Origin: Sphingomonas sp. 37zxx
GTDB lineage: Bacteria > Pseudomonadota > Alphaproteobacteria > Sphingomonadales > Sphingomonadaceae
DNA: 64,000 nt
Direction of reading: 5' to 3'
Assembly: GCF_000786205.1 (NCBI RefSeq)
Contig: NZ_JROH01000007.1
Coordinates: 1-64,000, forward strand
Below the pieces are notes generated by a model, which was not told the DNA's origin, ran no database searches, and worked only from the letters and a program-made list of their open reading frames with translations. The position numbers and the translations under genes were made by a program. Below are positions 9,169 through 17,759 of the stretch, in pieces. Every line of letters begins with the position of its first letter. Within the stretch, counting starts at the first letter, position 1.

Positions 9169-10797
9169 TCACCCCATCACATTGCGCCCACGCCGCACCG
9201 TCGCTGTATGCCCAACGCTCGCCGCCGGCGAACGCTGGCGCACGCCATCGACGAAGATCCATTCATTGGTCGCGCTATCGGGCGTCAGGCTCAGCGCCAT
9301 ATAGCCGCGCCGCGAGGTGTCGCACCATTTCAGCTCGGGGTTCGTCGCCACCAGCGCCGCCGCGACACGCTTGGGGTCGATGCCGATCGCACTTTCATAG
9401 CCGGGCGAGGTCACCCCCTGCCCCGCAAACTCGACTGCGGCTGGCTTGCCGTCCTGCGCCAGGTCATAGGCCCAGGCATTATGGCTGTCGCCGGCGATCA
9501 CGATCGTGCTGCCGCCGTGGCGCTGCGCCGATTTCAGGAAGCGTGCGCGCGCGGCGGGATAGCCGCCCCAATTGTCGAGATTGCTCGGCAGCCCCAGCTT
9601 GCTCGCTGCCACCCCGCCCTGGACATAGGCTTTGGTGCGCGCCGGCGCATCGGCCTTGATCCAGCCGAGCGCATCCTCGGGCGCGCGCGTCTGGCCCATG
9701 ATCGTGCCGAAGCCGACGACCTGCCAGCGCACCTGATCGCGCACCGATTGCGCCATCGCCGAATCGAGCCATGCCTCCTGCGTCGATCCCATCATCGTCA
9801 CCGCCGGATCCTGCCACGCGCCATCGCGGAACGCGGTGAGCGCCGCGATCGGATCGCCGCCGGTCATGAACAACGGCGCGAGTTCAGGCGGCTTGCTGCG
9901 TGCGAACAGCCGGGTTTCGGTGCGGAACAGCGTCGCCAGATTGCCCACCGCATAGCTGCCCCAGGGTTCGTCGCTGACGGGCAGCCATTCGCGATATGCC
10001 TGTACCGCCGCCGCGCGCCGTATTGCCCAATCGCCCTCGTCGGCCTGATGGTTCTGCGCGCCGCCTTCCCACGAATCATTGGCCGATTCATGGTCGTCCC
10101 ACTGCACCACCATCGCGTGGTTCTGGTGCAGCGCCTGCAGATCAGGATCGGCGCGATAGCTGGCATAGCGCAGGCGATAATCGGCAAGCGCGACGATTTC
10201 GTGCATCGGCTGCGGGATACGGTTGCCCACCAATTGCCCCGCCGCCGGATAATTGTCGGGCGCATACTCGTAAAAATAATCGCCGAGATGGATCGTCAGG
10301 TCGATGTCATCGCGCGGCGCGGCATGGGCATAGGCGTTGAAATAGCCGAACCCCAGGTTCGAGCATGAGAAGATCGCCGCTTTGAACGCGGGCGTATCGC
10401 CCATCGGCAGCGTCTTGGCGCGTCCTACGGGCGAAAAGCTGCCATCGGGCGCGATATAGCGATAATGATAGCGGGTGAAGGGCTTGAGGCCGGTGACGGT
10501 GATCTTGGCGGTATGATCGCGCCACGGCCCGGTCACCATTTCGCCACCGGCGACGACGCGCGCGAAATCGGCGCTTTCGGCAACTTCAACGCGAAGCTTG
10601 GCCGCGCCGCCATCGGCGGGGACATAGCGTGTCCAGAACAACATGCCATCGGCCGCAGGCTCGCCCGACGCCACCGCATGCGTGAAGCCGCGCGCGCCCA
10701 GCACATTGGCCACCTGTGCGAAACCCGGCAGCGCGAACGCCCCAAGGCCCAGCGTGCCGGTGAGCATGAAGGATCGGCGGTCGATGCGGATGGTCAT
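9169..10797 (-). CDS. phoD: Tat-exported alkaline phosphatase D (PhoD) family protein
   Basis: 542 aa. A twin-arginine signal begins IRIDRRSFMLTGTLGLGAF and ends near GFAQ. A Fibronectin-like PhoD N-terminal domain (HAVASGEPAADGMLFWTRY) precedes the metallophosphatase domain. Metal-site segments seen are IFSCSNLGFGYFNAY, IHLGDYFYEY, VVQWDDHESANDSW and VIAGDSHNAWAY. PhoD enzymes are Ca/Fe phosphomonoesterases or phosphodiesterases that release phosphate outside the cytoplasm. The ATG at 10797 has an AGGGGG ribosome site; the longer in-frame ATG would spoil the Tat signal. No Pho box was recognised in the 154-bp divergent gap. Confidence 0.92.
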   Translation of the reverse strand: MTIRIDRRSFMLTGTLGLGAFALPGFAQVANVLGARGFTHAVASGEPAADGMLFWTRYVPADGGAAKLRVEVAESADFARVVAGGEMVTGPWRDHTAKITVTGLKPFTRYHYRYIAPDGSFSPVGRAKTLPMGDTPAFKAAIFSCSNLGFGYFNAYAHAAPRDDIDLTIHLGDYFYEYAPDNYPAAGQLVGNRIPQPMHEIVALADYRLRYASYRADPDLQALHQNHAMVVQWDDHESANDSWEGGAQNHQADEGDWAIRRAAAVQAYREWLPVSDEPWGSYAVGNLATLFRTETRLFARSKPPELAPLFMTGGDPIAALTAFRDGAWQDPAVTMMGSTQEAWLDSAMAQSVRDQVRWQVVGFGTIMGQTRAPEDALGWIKADAPARTKAYVQGGVAASKLGLPSNLDNWGGYPAARARFLKSAQRHGGSTIVIAGDSHNAWAYDLAQDGKPAAVEFAGQGVTSPGYESAIGIDPKRVAAALVATNPELKWCDTSRRGYMALSLTPDSATNEWIFVDGVRQRSPAASVGHTATVRRGRNVMG

Positions 10798-10951
10798 AAT
10801 CGGTTCCCCCTTGGAAACCTTGTCCATGCGCGCCGGATATGGCGGCACGGTTACTCGGATGTGGCGCAACGGTTACAGTGTGCGGGCGGCCCGGCCTCGA
10901 TCGATCGCAAAGCCTCTCGACTTGGGCCGATACGAACGGGCAAGGGGGCGC

Positions 10952-12367
10952 ATGGCCCGCTTGTCGTCCCATTGGGTGCTGATCCTCGTCGCGGTGGCAT
11001 TCGCCCTGCTCGCGATGCTGCGCCCGGTCGATCACGACGAAAGCCAATATGTCGCCGCGACCATGCTGGCGTGGGGCGGACCGCCTTATCGCGACTTCGC
11101 CTATTTGCAGACCCCGCTGCAACCGCTGCTGCTGGCCCCCATCGCGGCGGCATTTGGCAGCTTCGCGTGGCCGGGGCTTCGCCTCGTCAATGCGGCGCTG
11201 AGCGCGGCGGCAGTCGCGTTCGTCTTTGCCGCCGCGCGCCGGGCGGGCGCGGGCGAGCGCACCGCGCTGGCGGCGGCGCTGGCGATGGCGGCGTGCGACA
11301 TCCTGTTGTTCGGCGCGGCGATGGCGCGCAACGATGCGCTGCCGACGGCGCTGCTGGCGGCGGCATTGTGGCTGGCGGCGGGGGGCACCAGCCGGCGATC
11401 AGCCTTCGCGATCGGCCTGTGCCTGTCCGCCGCCACCGCCGCCAAGATCAGCTTCGCGCTGCCCGCGCTCGCCTATGGCATCTGGACGTTGCTCGATCGC
11501 CGCCGATTGCCGCTTTGGGTGGCGATCGGCGCGGTGCCCGCGACGTTGCTGGTCGCGTTCACCTATGTCGCCGCTCCCGCCGATTTCATGTTCGGGGTGT
11601 TCGACTTTCCCGCGCGCGCGCCCGCCGAATATTATGCCGCACGCCCGTGGAAGCTTAGCTGGCCCGCCAAGGCGATCGACACGCTGAAGTTTCTCGCGCT
11701 CGGCCCCGCGCTGGTCGCTTTGGTCATAGTGGTGCGCGACCGGGGGCGTACCACCACGCGCTGGCTCGACCTGCTGATCGTCGCCGGGCTGGTCGCGGCA
11801 TTGCTGCCCTTCCCCACCTGGCGGCAATATCTCGCGCCGATGCTGCCGCCGCTGTTCGTCCGATTGGCACTGGCGTGGCAGCACGCCCCGCCGGCGCGCG
11901 CCACCCGCATCGCGATGGCGGTCTTTGTCGGCACCGGGCTTGCCCCGAGCGTCGAGGCGCTGGCCGCGAACCGCCCGGCGATGCTGGCGGCGATGCGCGA
12001 AGGCGCGGCAATCGGCGCGGCGCTGAATAGCGCGGGCGTCACCGGCCCGGTGGCGACGCTATCGCCGCAATTCCTGCCCGCTGCTCGCGCGGTACCCGAT
12101 CCGCGCTTCGCCGCCGGCCCCTTCGCCTGGCGCACCCGCGCCCTGCTCGCCGCCCCGGACCAGCCCGCCCGCCACATCATCACCCCTGCGACCCTCGGAT
12201 CGCAATTCGCCGCGCAGCCGCCCCAGGCCATCCTGCTGGGCGGCGAAGCGGCATGGAGCAGCGGCGACGTCGCGCTCGATCGACCGCTCGAAGCCTGGGC
12301 CATCGCCTCGGGCTGGCAGCGCCTGCCGATCCGAAGTACGCGCTTCCGGTTATACGTCCGGCGCTAA
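10952..12367 (+). CDS. Membrane glycosyltransferase, GT39/ArnT-like
   Basis: About 471 aa, polytopic. After the first membrane helix comes RPVDHDESQYVAATMLAW, matching the first periplasmic loop of GT39/ArnT-like enzymes, which carries acidic catalytic residues, followed by PPYRDFAYLQTPLQPLL. About ten hydrophobic segments and a soluble C-terminal part follow. Such enzymes transfer sugars from polyprenyl-phosphate donors to lipids or proteins at the periplasmic face. The ATG at 10952 has AGGGGG just upstream. The acceptor is unknown. Confidence 0.75.
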   Translation: MARLSSHWVLILVAVAFALLAMLRPVDHDESQYVAATMLAWGGPPYRDFAYLQTPLQPLLLAPIAAAFGSFAWPGLRLVNAALSAAAVAFVFAAARRAGAGERTALAAALAMAACDILLFGAAMARNDALPTALLAAALWLAAGGTSRRSAFAIGLCLSAATAAKISFALPALAYGIWTLLDRRRLPLWVAIGAVPATLLVAFTYVAAPADFMFGVFDFPARAPAEYYAARPWKLSWPAKAIDTLKFLALGPALVALVIVVRDRGRTTTRWLDLLIVAGLVAALLPFPTWRQYLAPMLPPLFVRLALAWQHAPPARATRIAMAVFVGTGLAPSVEALAANRPAMLAAMREGAAIGAALNSAGVTGPVATLSPQFLPAARAVPDPRFAAGPFAWRTRALLAAPDQPARHIITPATLGSQFAAQPPQAILLGGEAAWSSGDVALDRPLEAWAIASGWQRLPIRSTRFRLYVRR

Positions 12368-12389
12368 AACAGCGCCTGACAGTCTGTTT

Positions 12390-12524
12390 GCAAATGCACC
12401 ACGGCGCATTTTGCAGCACCGGCCCGCTTTCCCACCCGGCCACCCGACGGCGGTATTCTATCGGTGGCCGGGTGGGGGAGCGGGCCGGTACTGCCTTGAA
12501 ATTCGCGCTTTCGCGAATTTTCAA
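12390..12524. repeat. Three consecutive strong hairpins in a 400-bp gap
   Basis: Hairpin 1 pairs GCAAATGC with GCATTTTGC (12390-12414). Hairpin 2 pairs a 25-27 bp arm beginning CCGGCCCGCTTTCCCACCCG (12419-12445) with 12463-12487. Hairpin 3 pairs TTGAAATTCGCG with CGCGAATTTTCAA (12496-12524). They lie downstream of the glycosyltransferase stop and may form its terminator. The rest of the gap (12525-12771) is AT-richer, with TAATATAC-like stretches that could hold the promoter of the response-regulator operon; no clear -35/-10 pair was identified. Confidence 0.8.
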
Positions 12525-12771
12525 ACGGCCTCTGAGCGCGTCGTGTGACCTGCCCGATATCGCATCGCCTATAATGGTTGATACCGGTAGCGCTTCGCCG
12601 TACATTTTCACCTGTAAGAACATAACCAATGAACACGATTCTACCCGATTCAATATACCCCGTATAACTAATGTAGTATTTTTACCTATAGTGGTATTGG
12701 TCTTGGGTCATCATTCATGGTCGCAACGGCGCTTTTAGCCGTTTCCTCGACATTCGTGAGAAATCAACTGT

Positions 12772-13143
12772 ATGAGGGTGATCGTTGTCGAGGATGAGCG
12801 CCGGGTACGCGAGGAGCTGGTAGAGCTTTTCGGCCTTCGTGGTATTGCCGTCAAAGCGGTAGACAGCGTCCAGGCTGCTCTCAAGGCATTGCATGCGCTG
12901 CATTCACCGGTAATGCTATTGACTGACCTTCGCCTTTCGGACGGCAGCGGCCTCGACATCATTCGCGAAATTCAGCGCAACGAAAAGCTGGCGTCGAAAA
13001 TATTCGAAACTATTGTGATGACCGGGCATACCGACATCACCGAACAGATGCGGAAATCCCTGGAGGAGGCGGGGGCCACGATCCTGTTCAAGCCGGTCGA
13101 TATCCAGATGCTACTCGCGATGCTGGGGAGGGCACCGCAATGA
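12772..13143 (+). CDS. Stand-alone receiver-domain response regulator
   Basis: 123 aa, only a CheY-like receiver with no output domain. The acidic pocket is E7/D8, the phosphoacceptor is D52 (LLTDLRLSDGSG), the switch residue T84 is in VMTGHTD, and K107 is in LFKPVD. Its stop overlaps the following histidine kinase start by 4 bp. A single-domain receiver upstream of its kinase may act as a phosphorelay intermediate or allosteric partner. Function beyond that is unknown. Confidence 0.88.
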   Translation: MRVIVVEDERRVREELVELFGLRGIAVKAVDSVQAALKALHALHSPVMLLTDLRLSDGSGLDIIREIQRNEKLASKIFETIVMTGHTDITEQMRKSLEEAGATILFKPVDIQMLLAMLGRAPQ

Positions 13144-15443
13144 TGCCGCATTTCAGCCTGATCGATGGATTGTCGCCGGTTGCGATCAAACGGTGGAGCT
13201 TGCTGCTGCTGCTGTGCATTGGCGGGGTGGTGGCCAGCGCGTTCCGGCTGGTGCTGGCACCGGGCATCGAATTATATGTCGGCCCCTTGGTATATCTGAT
13301 CGCGTATCGCACCGGCGGAATACGCCTGGCACTGCCCGTAGCTATCATAGTGATGCTGCCATCTTGGTGGTGGTGGGGGCATTTCCTTTCGATCCTGATT
13401 GCAGTCGGGCACGTCCTGTTCATTCACGCCCTACGCAATCATCTACGCTCGCTGGCCGTATCGACCGTGGTGTATTTCGTGACGATTGCCACGGGCGCAG
13501 GTGCGGCATTTCTGCATTTCTGGTATGATGCACCCGCCGACATCATCGCGCTGGTCACCATTCGCAAGCTGTTGAACGATGTTCTGACCGCCGCCTTTGT
13601 CGATCTGTTATCCGCCTTGCTCGCCATCGACTTTCCGTCGGGGAGGATCGTCCGACGCCGGACGGTCAGGCTGGCCCAATTGCTACCGGCGATCGTCACC
13701 TTGGTCGTATCCACATCGGCGCTTCTGCTCTTTGCAGCGAATGTCGCGAGTTTTTCCAGCGATCTGGATCGCTACACCAGCGACATGCGGACCCGGATCG
13801 AACTTGAACTGCGCGGCGATTTGGCGGCTGGGCAGCGCATAGCCGGGCTGCATCGCGAGCATGACAATACCACGGCATTCTTCGTCTACCCGCTGGTGTC
13901 GGATCAAGGCCCAAGCGGGGCTACTGTACTGCGTGGACTCGACTGCGATCATATCGACGACGGCACCAATATTTCAGGGCCCAACGATCGTAACACGTTC
14001 GATTATTGGTTACGGGCGTGCGGTTCTGGTGCGATAAGCCTCGACGGCCGTCAGTATCGGTACACCTACCCGATTCGAAAAATAACCGACGATGTTTACA
14101 ATAGTATATTGTGGCAAATGATCATTCCCGGCGTCATCCTTGCGCTGGCAATACTACTCGACGTACTATTCAATCGAGCAATGGCCCGGTCGCTTCAGGT
14201 GTGGAATGGCGTACTAGACGGCCTGGGCAGCCAGACACCATTACCGGCGTCACGATTATTATTCACCGAATTTTCCTATCCCATTACCGCGATCGTCACC
14301 GCCAATAACCGATTCGTCGAGCTGGAAGAAGAACGCAACCAGCTGATCAACGCGGTGGATGAGTTGAGGCGAGAAATGGATTTGCGGCTGGTCGCCGACA
14401 TCCACTTCGATGACTCTAATGGATCACTCAGCTTCAGCGAGCTCGAGCTTGATCGCTCGCCGCATTATGAATCGATCAAGGTCCATCCCAATGATGGCGT
14501 GGCCTTTGCCGCGATGTCGAGCTCGCGCGAGGCCTTTGTCGAGTTTCGGACGATCGGCAAGACGTCGAGCGACTGGTTCCTGCTATCGGCACGCGATCTG
14601 GTGGCACCGGGGCAATGGCGCTCAGGGTGGATCGTGCGACTGCGCCAGTCGAAGCTGGCCCAAAACCGAATGTTGCAGCAAGCGCGCCTGGTCGAACTCG
14701 GCGGCATGGCCTCGGCGATCAGTCACGAGATCAAGCAACCGCTGTTCACGATCGCGCTGAGCGCCGAAAATGGGCGGCTGCTGATCGATCAGCAAACCCC
14801 CGAAGCCATCGCCCGCGCGCGCAGCAAGTTCGACGGCATCAGCGAACAGGTCAATCGCGCCAAGGACATTATCGGTCGCATCAGCCGCTACTCGCGGATC
14901 GAAGACGACGATGCCAAGCCGATCGACCTGGTGGAGATCGTCAATACCGCCTTCACCTTCATGCGCGCGCTGCTGGTCGAGCAGAATGTCAACGTGCAGA
15001 TTTGCCTGCCCGAAACCCCCGTCTGCATTTCGGTGCCCCGGGTCGGGCTGGAGCAGGTGTTCGTCAACGCGATTCAGAACGCGATCGACGCGATCGTCAC
15101 CCGGCGCGAGCGCGATACCGAATGTGTCGTAGGCGAAATCTGGGTGTCGGCCGCCGTTTCCGACAATGGGCTGCGGATCGAGTTCACGGACAACGGCACC
15201 GGGCTTGATGTCGGCCATCCTGAAACGATGTTCGAAGCCTTCATCACCACCAAAAGCGCCGACAAGGGCACTGGCCTGGGTCTGTACATCTGTCGCCAGA
15301 TCATTCTGGAGATCGGCGGCAGGATCGCGCTGGCGTGTCGCGGCCCCGACCAAAAGGGCGCGATCCTTACCATCGATCTGCCGTCATCGATGATCCGTGA
15401 CGAGCGCCAGCGCGATGCCGCGCCGATCGCGCGTCATGCGTAA
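13140..15443 (+). CDS. Membrane sensor histidine kinase with multi-pass N-terminus
   Basis: 767 aa. Residues 20-165 hold about five hydrophobic helices with a WWWWG patch, resembling integral-membrane sensor domains. Another helix near 185-205 leads into an extracytoplasmic stretch of about 120 aa, closed by a helix near 325-345. A coiled-coil and PAS-like region (about 390-500) precedes HisKA with phosphoacceptor H529 in ISHEIKQPL, the FixL/DctB-type H-box. The HATPase domain shows N647 in the N box, DNGTGLD (G1) and KGTGLGLYICRQI (G2), so it should be active. The N-terminal half is visibly lower in GC than its neighbours. The signal sensed is not known. Confidence 0.88.
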   Translation: MMPHFSLIDGLSPVAIKRWSLLLLLCIGGVVASAFRLVLAPGIELYVGPLVYLIAYRTGGIRLALPVAIIVMLPSWWWWGHFLSILIAVGHVLFIHALRNHLRSLAVSTVVYFVTIATGAGAAFLHFWYDAPADIIALVTIRKLLNDVLTAAFVDLLSALLAIDFPSGRIVRRRTVRLAQLLPAIVTLVVSTSALLLFAANVASFSSDLDRYTSDMRTRIELELRGDLAAGQRIAGLHREHDNTTAFFVYPLVSDQGPSGATVLRGLDCDHIDDGTNISGPNDRNTFDYWLRACGSGAISLDGRQYRYTYPIRKITDDVYNSILWQMIIPGVILALAILLDVLFNRAMARSLQVWNGVLDGLGSQTPLPASRLLFTEFSYPITAIVTANNRFVELEEERNQLINAVDELRREMDLRLVADIHFDDSNGSLSFSELELDRSPHYESIKVHPNDGVAFAAMSSSREAFVEFRTIGKTSSDWFLLSARDLVAPGQWRSGWIVRLRQSKLAQNRMLQQARLVELGGMASAISHEIKQPLFTIALSAENGRLLIDQQTPEAIARARSKFDGISEQVNRAKDIIGRISRYSRIEDDDAKPIDLVEIVNTAFTFMRALLVEQNVNVQICLPETPVCISVPRVGLEQVFVNAIQNAIDAIVTRRERDTECVVGEIWVSAAVSDNGLRIEFTDNGTGLDVGHPETMFEAFITTKSADKGTGLGLYICRQIILEIGGRIALACRGPDQKGAILTIDLPSSMIRDERQRDAAPIARHA

Positions 15444-16590
15444 AACCCGGGTCTTGATCGTCGACGATGACGAATCGGTTTGCCGGGAAATCGCCGACTG
15501 GCTGGTGCTCCACGGCATGGACGCATCCTGGTCTTCGTCGCTGGAGCCACATCGCATGCAGGCCGACGATACGCTGGACGTCGTCGTGCTCGACCTGGGG
15601 ATGCCGGGCACCGACGGGTTTCAGATCATCGACGCGCTGGCAGCGATCGACTATCCTCCGGCAGTGGTGGTCGCCAGCGGCCAGGATCAGCGGATCATCC
15701 GCGCCGCCGTGCAAAGCGCGGTCGCAGCGGGGCTGCCGGTGCTCGGGTCACTCGAAAAGCCCTTCCCCCCTGAAGCCTTGCTGGCACTGATCGGCAACCG
15801 CCAACGCCCGCTGCTTGCCAAAGCCATCGATCCGGTGGCGGCGGTCCGCATCCTGGCGGCGTCGGGACGGCTGATGGGCAATTTACGAACCGCCTTTCAA
15901 TCCAAGCGGCGTCTCGCCGACTCCGCCATCATCGGCTATGAAGCATTGCTGCGGCTGACGATCGGCAACGTGCCGATCAATCCCGAAATCGTGTTTTCCT
16001 CGGCGCTCGACTCGGCCACCCGGCTGATGGCGACCGGAGTCATCCTCAACGACGCGCTGCGCTTTGCCTCCCAGCTAAGCGATGCGGGGCGGCCGGTGCC
16101 GGTCGCGGTCAATTGCACCCCCAATATCCTGTGCGATCCTGCCTTTCACGCCATGGTCGAGGCGGCCCTGGCGACCTGGAAGTTGCCGCCCCGCACGCTG
16201 CTGATCGAGATCACCGAACATGAAACCGCAACTTCCTTTGCCGAGCTGGCGGCGGCGGCCAGTCGGCTGGCGATGCGCGACTGCGGCATCGGCGTCGACG
16301 ATTTCGGGCGCGGTGCCGCCAGCTTCGAACGCATGACCGAATTGCCACTGATCGAGCTCAAGATCGACAAGGCCGTATTCTGGCAATGCGTCGATGGCGA
16401 AGTGCCGATGGCGATGCTCGAACAGATCATTCAATATTGTCGCCAGCGCAATATCCTGTCGGTGATCGAGGGGATCGAAACCCAGACGCATCTCGATCGC
16501 GCGATCGCGGCGGGCGCGCAGGGGGGCCAGGGCTATTTCTGGGACCGCCCCGCGCTGGTGCCGCTGCAAGACGGAGTGTTGCCGACGTAA
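15436..16590 (+). CDS. Receiver-EAL domain response regulator (c-di-GMP phosphodiesterase-like)
   Basis: 384 aa starting at the ATG at 15436, 8 bp inside the kinase gene. The receiver has DDD at 10-12 and phosphoacceptor D53 (VVLDLGMPGTDG). The EAL domain (about 150-375) keeps YEALLRL, an Asn in VAVNCTPNIL, ITEHE, VDDFGRGAASFERM, LKIDKAVF, VIEGIET and the QGYFWDRP end. These cover the metal and general-base residues expected for hydrolysing c-di-GMP to pGpG. Placement after the kinase suggests that phosphorylation tunes c-di-GMP turnover. It could also be a degenerate effector, because DDFGTG reads DDFGRG. Confidence 0.88.
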   Translation: MRKTRVLIVDDDESVCREIADWLVLHGMDASWSSSLEPHRMQADDTLDVVVLDLGMPGTDGFQIIDALAAIDYPPAVVVASGQDQRIIRAAVQSAVAAGLPVLGSLEKPFPPEALLALIGNRQRPLLAKAIDPVAAVRILAASGRLMGNLRTAFQSKRRLADSAIIGYEALLRLTIGNVPINPEIVFSSALDSATRLMATGVILNDALRFASQLSDAGRPVPVAVNCTPNILCDPAFHAMVEAALATWKLPPRTLLIEITEHETATSFAELAAAASRLAMRDCGIGVDDFGRGAASFERMTELPLIELKIDKAVFWQCVDGEVPMAMLEQIIQYCRQRNILSVIEGIETQTHLDRAIAAGAQGGQGYFWDRPALVPLQDGVLPT

Positions 16591-16595
16591 AAGGC

Positions 16596-17216
16596 TCAGT
16601 CGGCTGGCATCAATCCGGCGGCAAAGGCGACCCTGAGCGCTTCGGACAAGCTGCGCACATCCAGCTTCTGCATCATGTTCGCGCGATAGATCTCCACCGT
16701 TCGCGGACTGATCCCCAGTTCATGCGCGATCACCTTGTTCGCGCGCCCCTCGACCAGACCGGTCAGCACGTCTTTCTCGCGCGCCGACAGCCCTTCAATG
16801 GCACTGCGCGCCCGTTCCGCCAGCAGCGCCGCCCGATGATCCTGCTCGATCGTCTGAAAGGTATTTTCGACAACCTGCAGCAAGGTCGCCGGATCGCACG
16901 GCTTTTCCAGGAAATCGAGCGCACCCAGTTTCCATGCCTGCACCGCGACCGACGTTGCCCCCTGCCCCGTCAAAATGATCACGCCGAATTTTCGCGGTAG
17001 TTTGCTGATCTGCCGCAAGACCTCCAGCCCATTCAGGCCCGGCATTTCATAGTCGAGCAGGATGCACCCTGGCGCATGCTCATCCACATGCGCCAGAAAT
17101 TCATCGCCCGAGCGGAACCCGAAAATCATCAAATTGGGCCGGGTGGATAGCAAGGATTGCAGCGCCGCGCGGATCGACTGATCGTCGTCGACGACATAGA
17201 TGCTGCGTGTCGTCAT
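16596..17216 (-). CDS. FixJ-family response regulator (receiver + LuxR HTH)
   Basis: 206 aa. The N-terminal receiver has VVDDDQS, phosphoacceptor D55 (ILLDYEMPGLNG) and K in LEKPCD. The C-terminal LuxR/GerE helix-turn-helix has LSAREKDVLTGLVEGRANK and ISPRTVEIYRANMMQKL. This is the FixJ/TodT/NodW architecture for a DNA-binding transcription activator. It faces the kinase operon tail to tail (5 bp between stops) and is the likely DNA-binding output of that kinase. AAGGGGG precedes the ATG. Confidence 0.92.
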   Translation of the reverse strand: MTTRSIYVVDDDQSIRAALQSLLSTRPNLMIFGFRSGDEFLAHVDEHAPGCILLDYEMPGLNGLEVLRQISKLPRKFGVIILTGQGATSVAVQAWKLGALDFLEKPCDPATLLQVVENTFQTIEQDHRAALLAERARSAIEGLSAREKDVLTGLVEGRANKVIAHELGISPRTVEIYRANMMQKLDVRSLSEALRVAFAAGLMPAD

Positions 17217-17234
17217 GAAAGCCCCCTTTTCAGT

Positions 17235-17668
17235 TCATTCTCTCTGCCGAACCCCAAATACCGCCCGGCCATCCGCGACATAATGATGCGAAAGACCGAG
17301 GATCTTGCGACACAAAGTATTATTCTGATTGGGCAATAGCGACACTTTATTCGCCTCACCGACCAGGAAGCCGAACCATGCCCTTTTGATGCATCGATCC
17401 GATGGCGCCTGATCTAACCGGTATGGCCCAAAGGCCGGTATCGTGAGTGCCGTGCGCTGGATCTCGCCGGTCTTCACGATGCTGCGATCGACTGACAACG
17501 GTCGTCGCAGGGTGATAAACGCATCGGCCGCCCATGCAGACATTCCATCCCAATGTGGGACGGCCTGGTTCGAGCGACCTCGATAAAGAAGCGATTATCA
17601 GTCAAGCCACAGACGTACCGCCGTTCATCCGGCAGCGTCAATGCGCGCAAGTTATAGACAGCGGCCAA
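17235..17668 (-). other. Non-coding or decayed region with two out-of-frame reading frames
   Basis: The 540-bp gap between the FixJ-like gene and the glycosyltransferase holds two overlapping reading frames on the minus strand (17474-17668 and 17235-17543). Neither has a ribosome site and both have ordinary-looking but unrecognised residues. The third-base GC falls below that of neighbours. A frameshifted remnant of a small protein fits, but chance frames cannot be excluded. No RNA gene or repeat was seen here. Confidence 0.25.
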
Positions 17669-17759
17669 AATTTTCTTTCACGCCGCCGCAGCTATGTTGT
17701 CGCTGGCTGGGACGGTACGAAACCGTTCGCTCCGTCCGCCAGCCGATCACACGGGTATT

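Noticed and set aside
12390-12524. Integron attC site or CRISPR repeat
   Set aside because: The three hairpins have unrelated sequences and no regular repeat-spacer pattern; no integrase or Cas gene nearby.
17235-17543. PilZ domain protein, suggested by the neighbouring EAL gene
   Set aside because: None of the PilZ RxxxR or DxSxxG residues is present.
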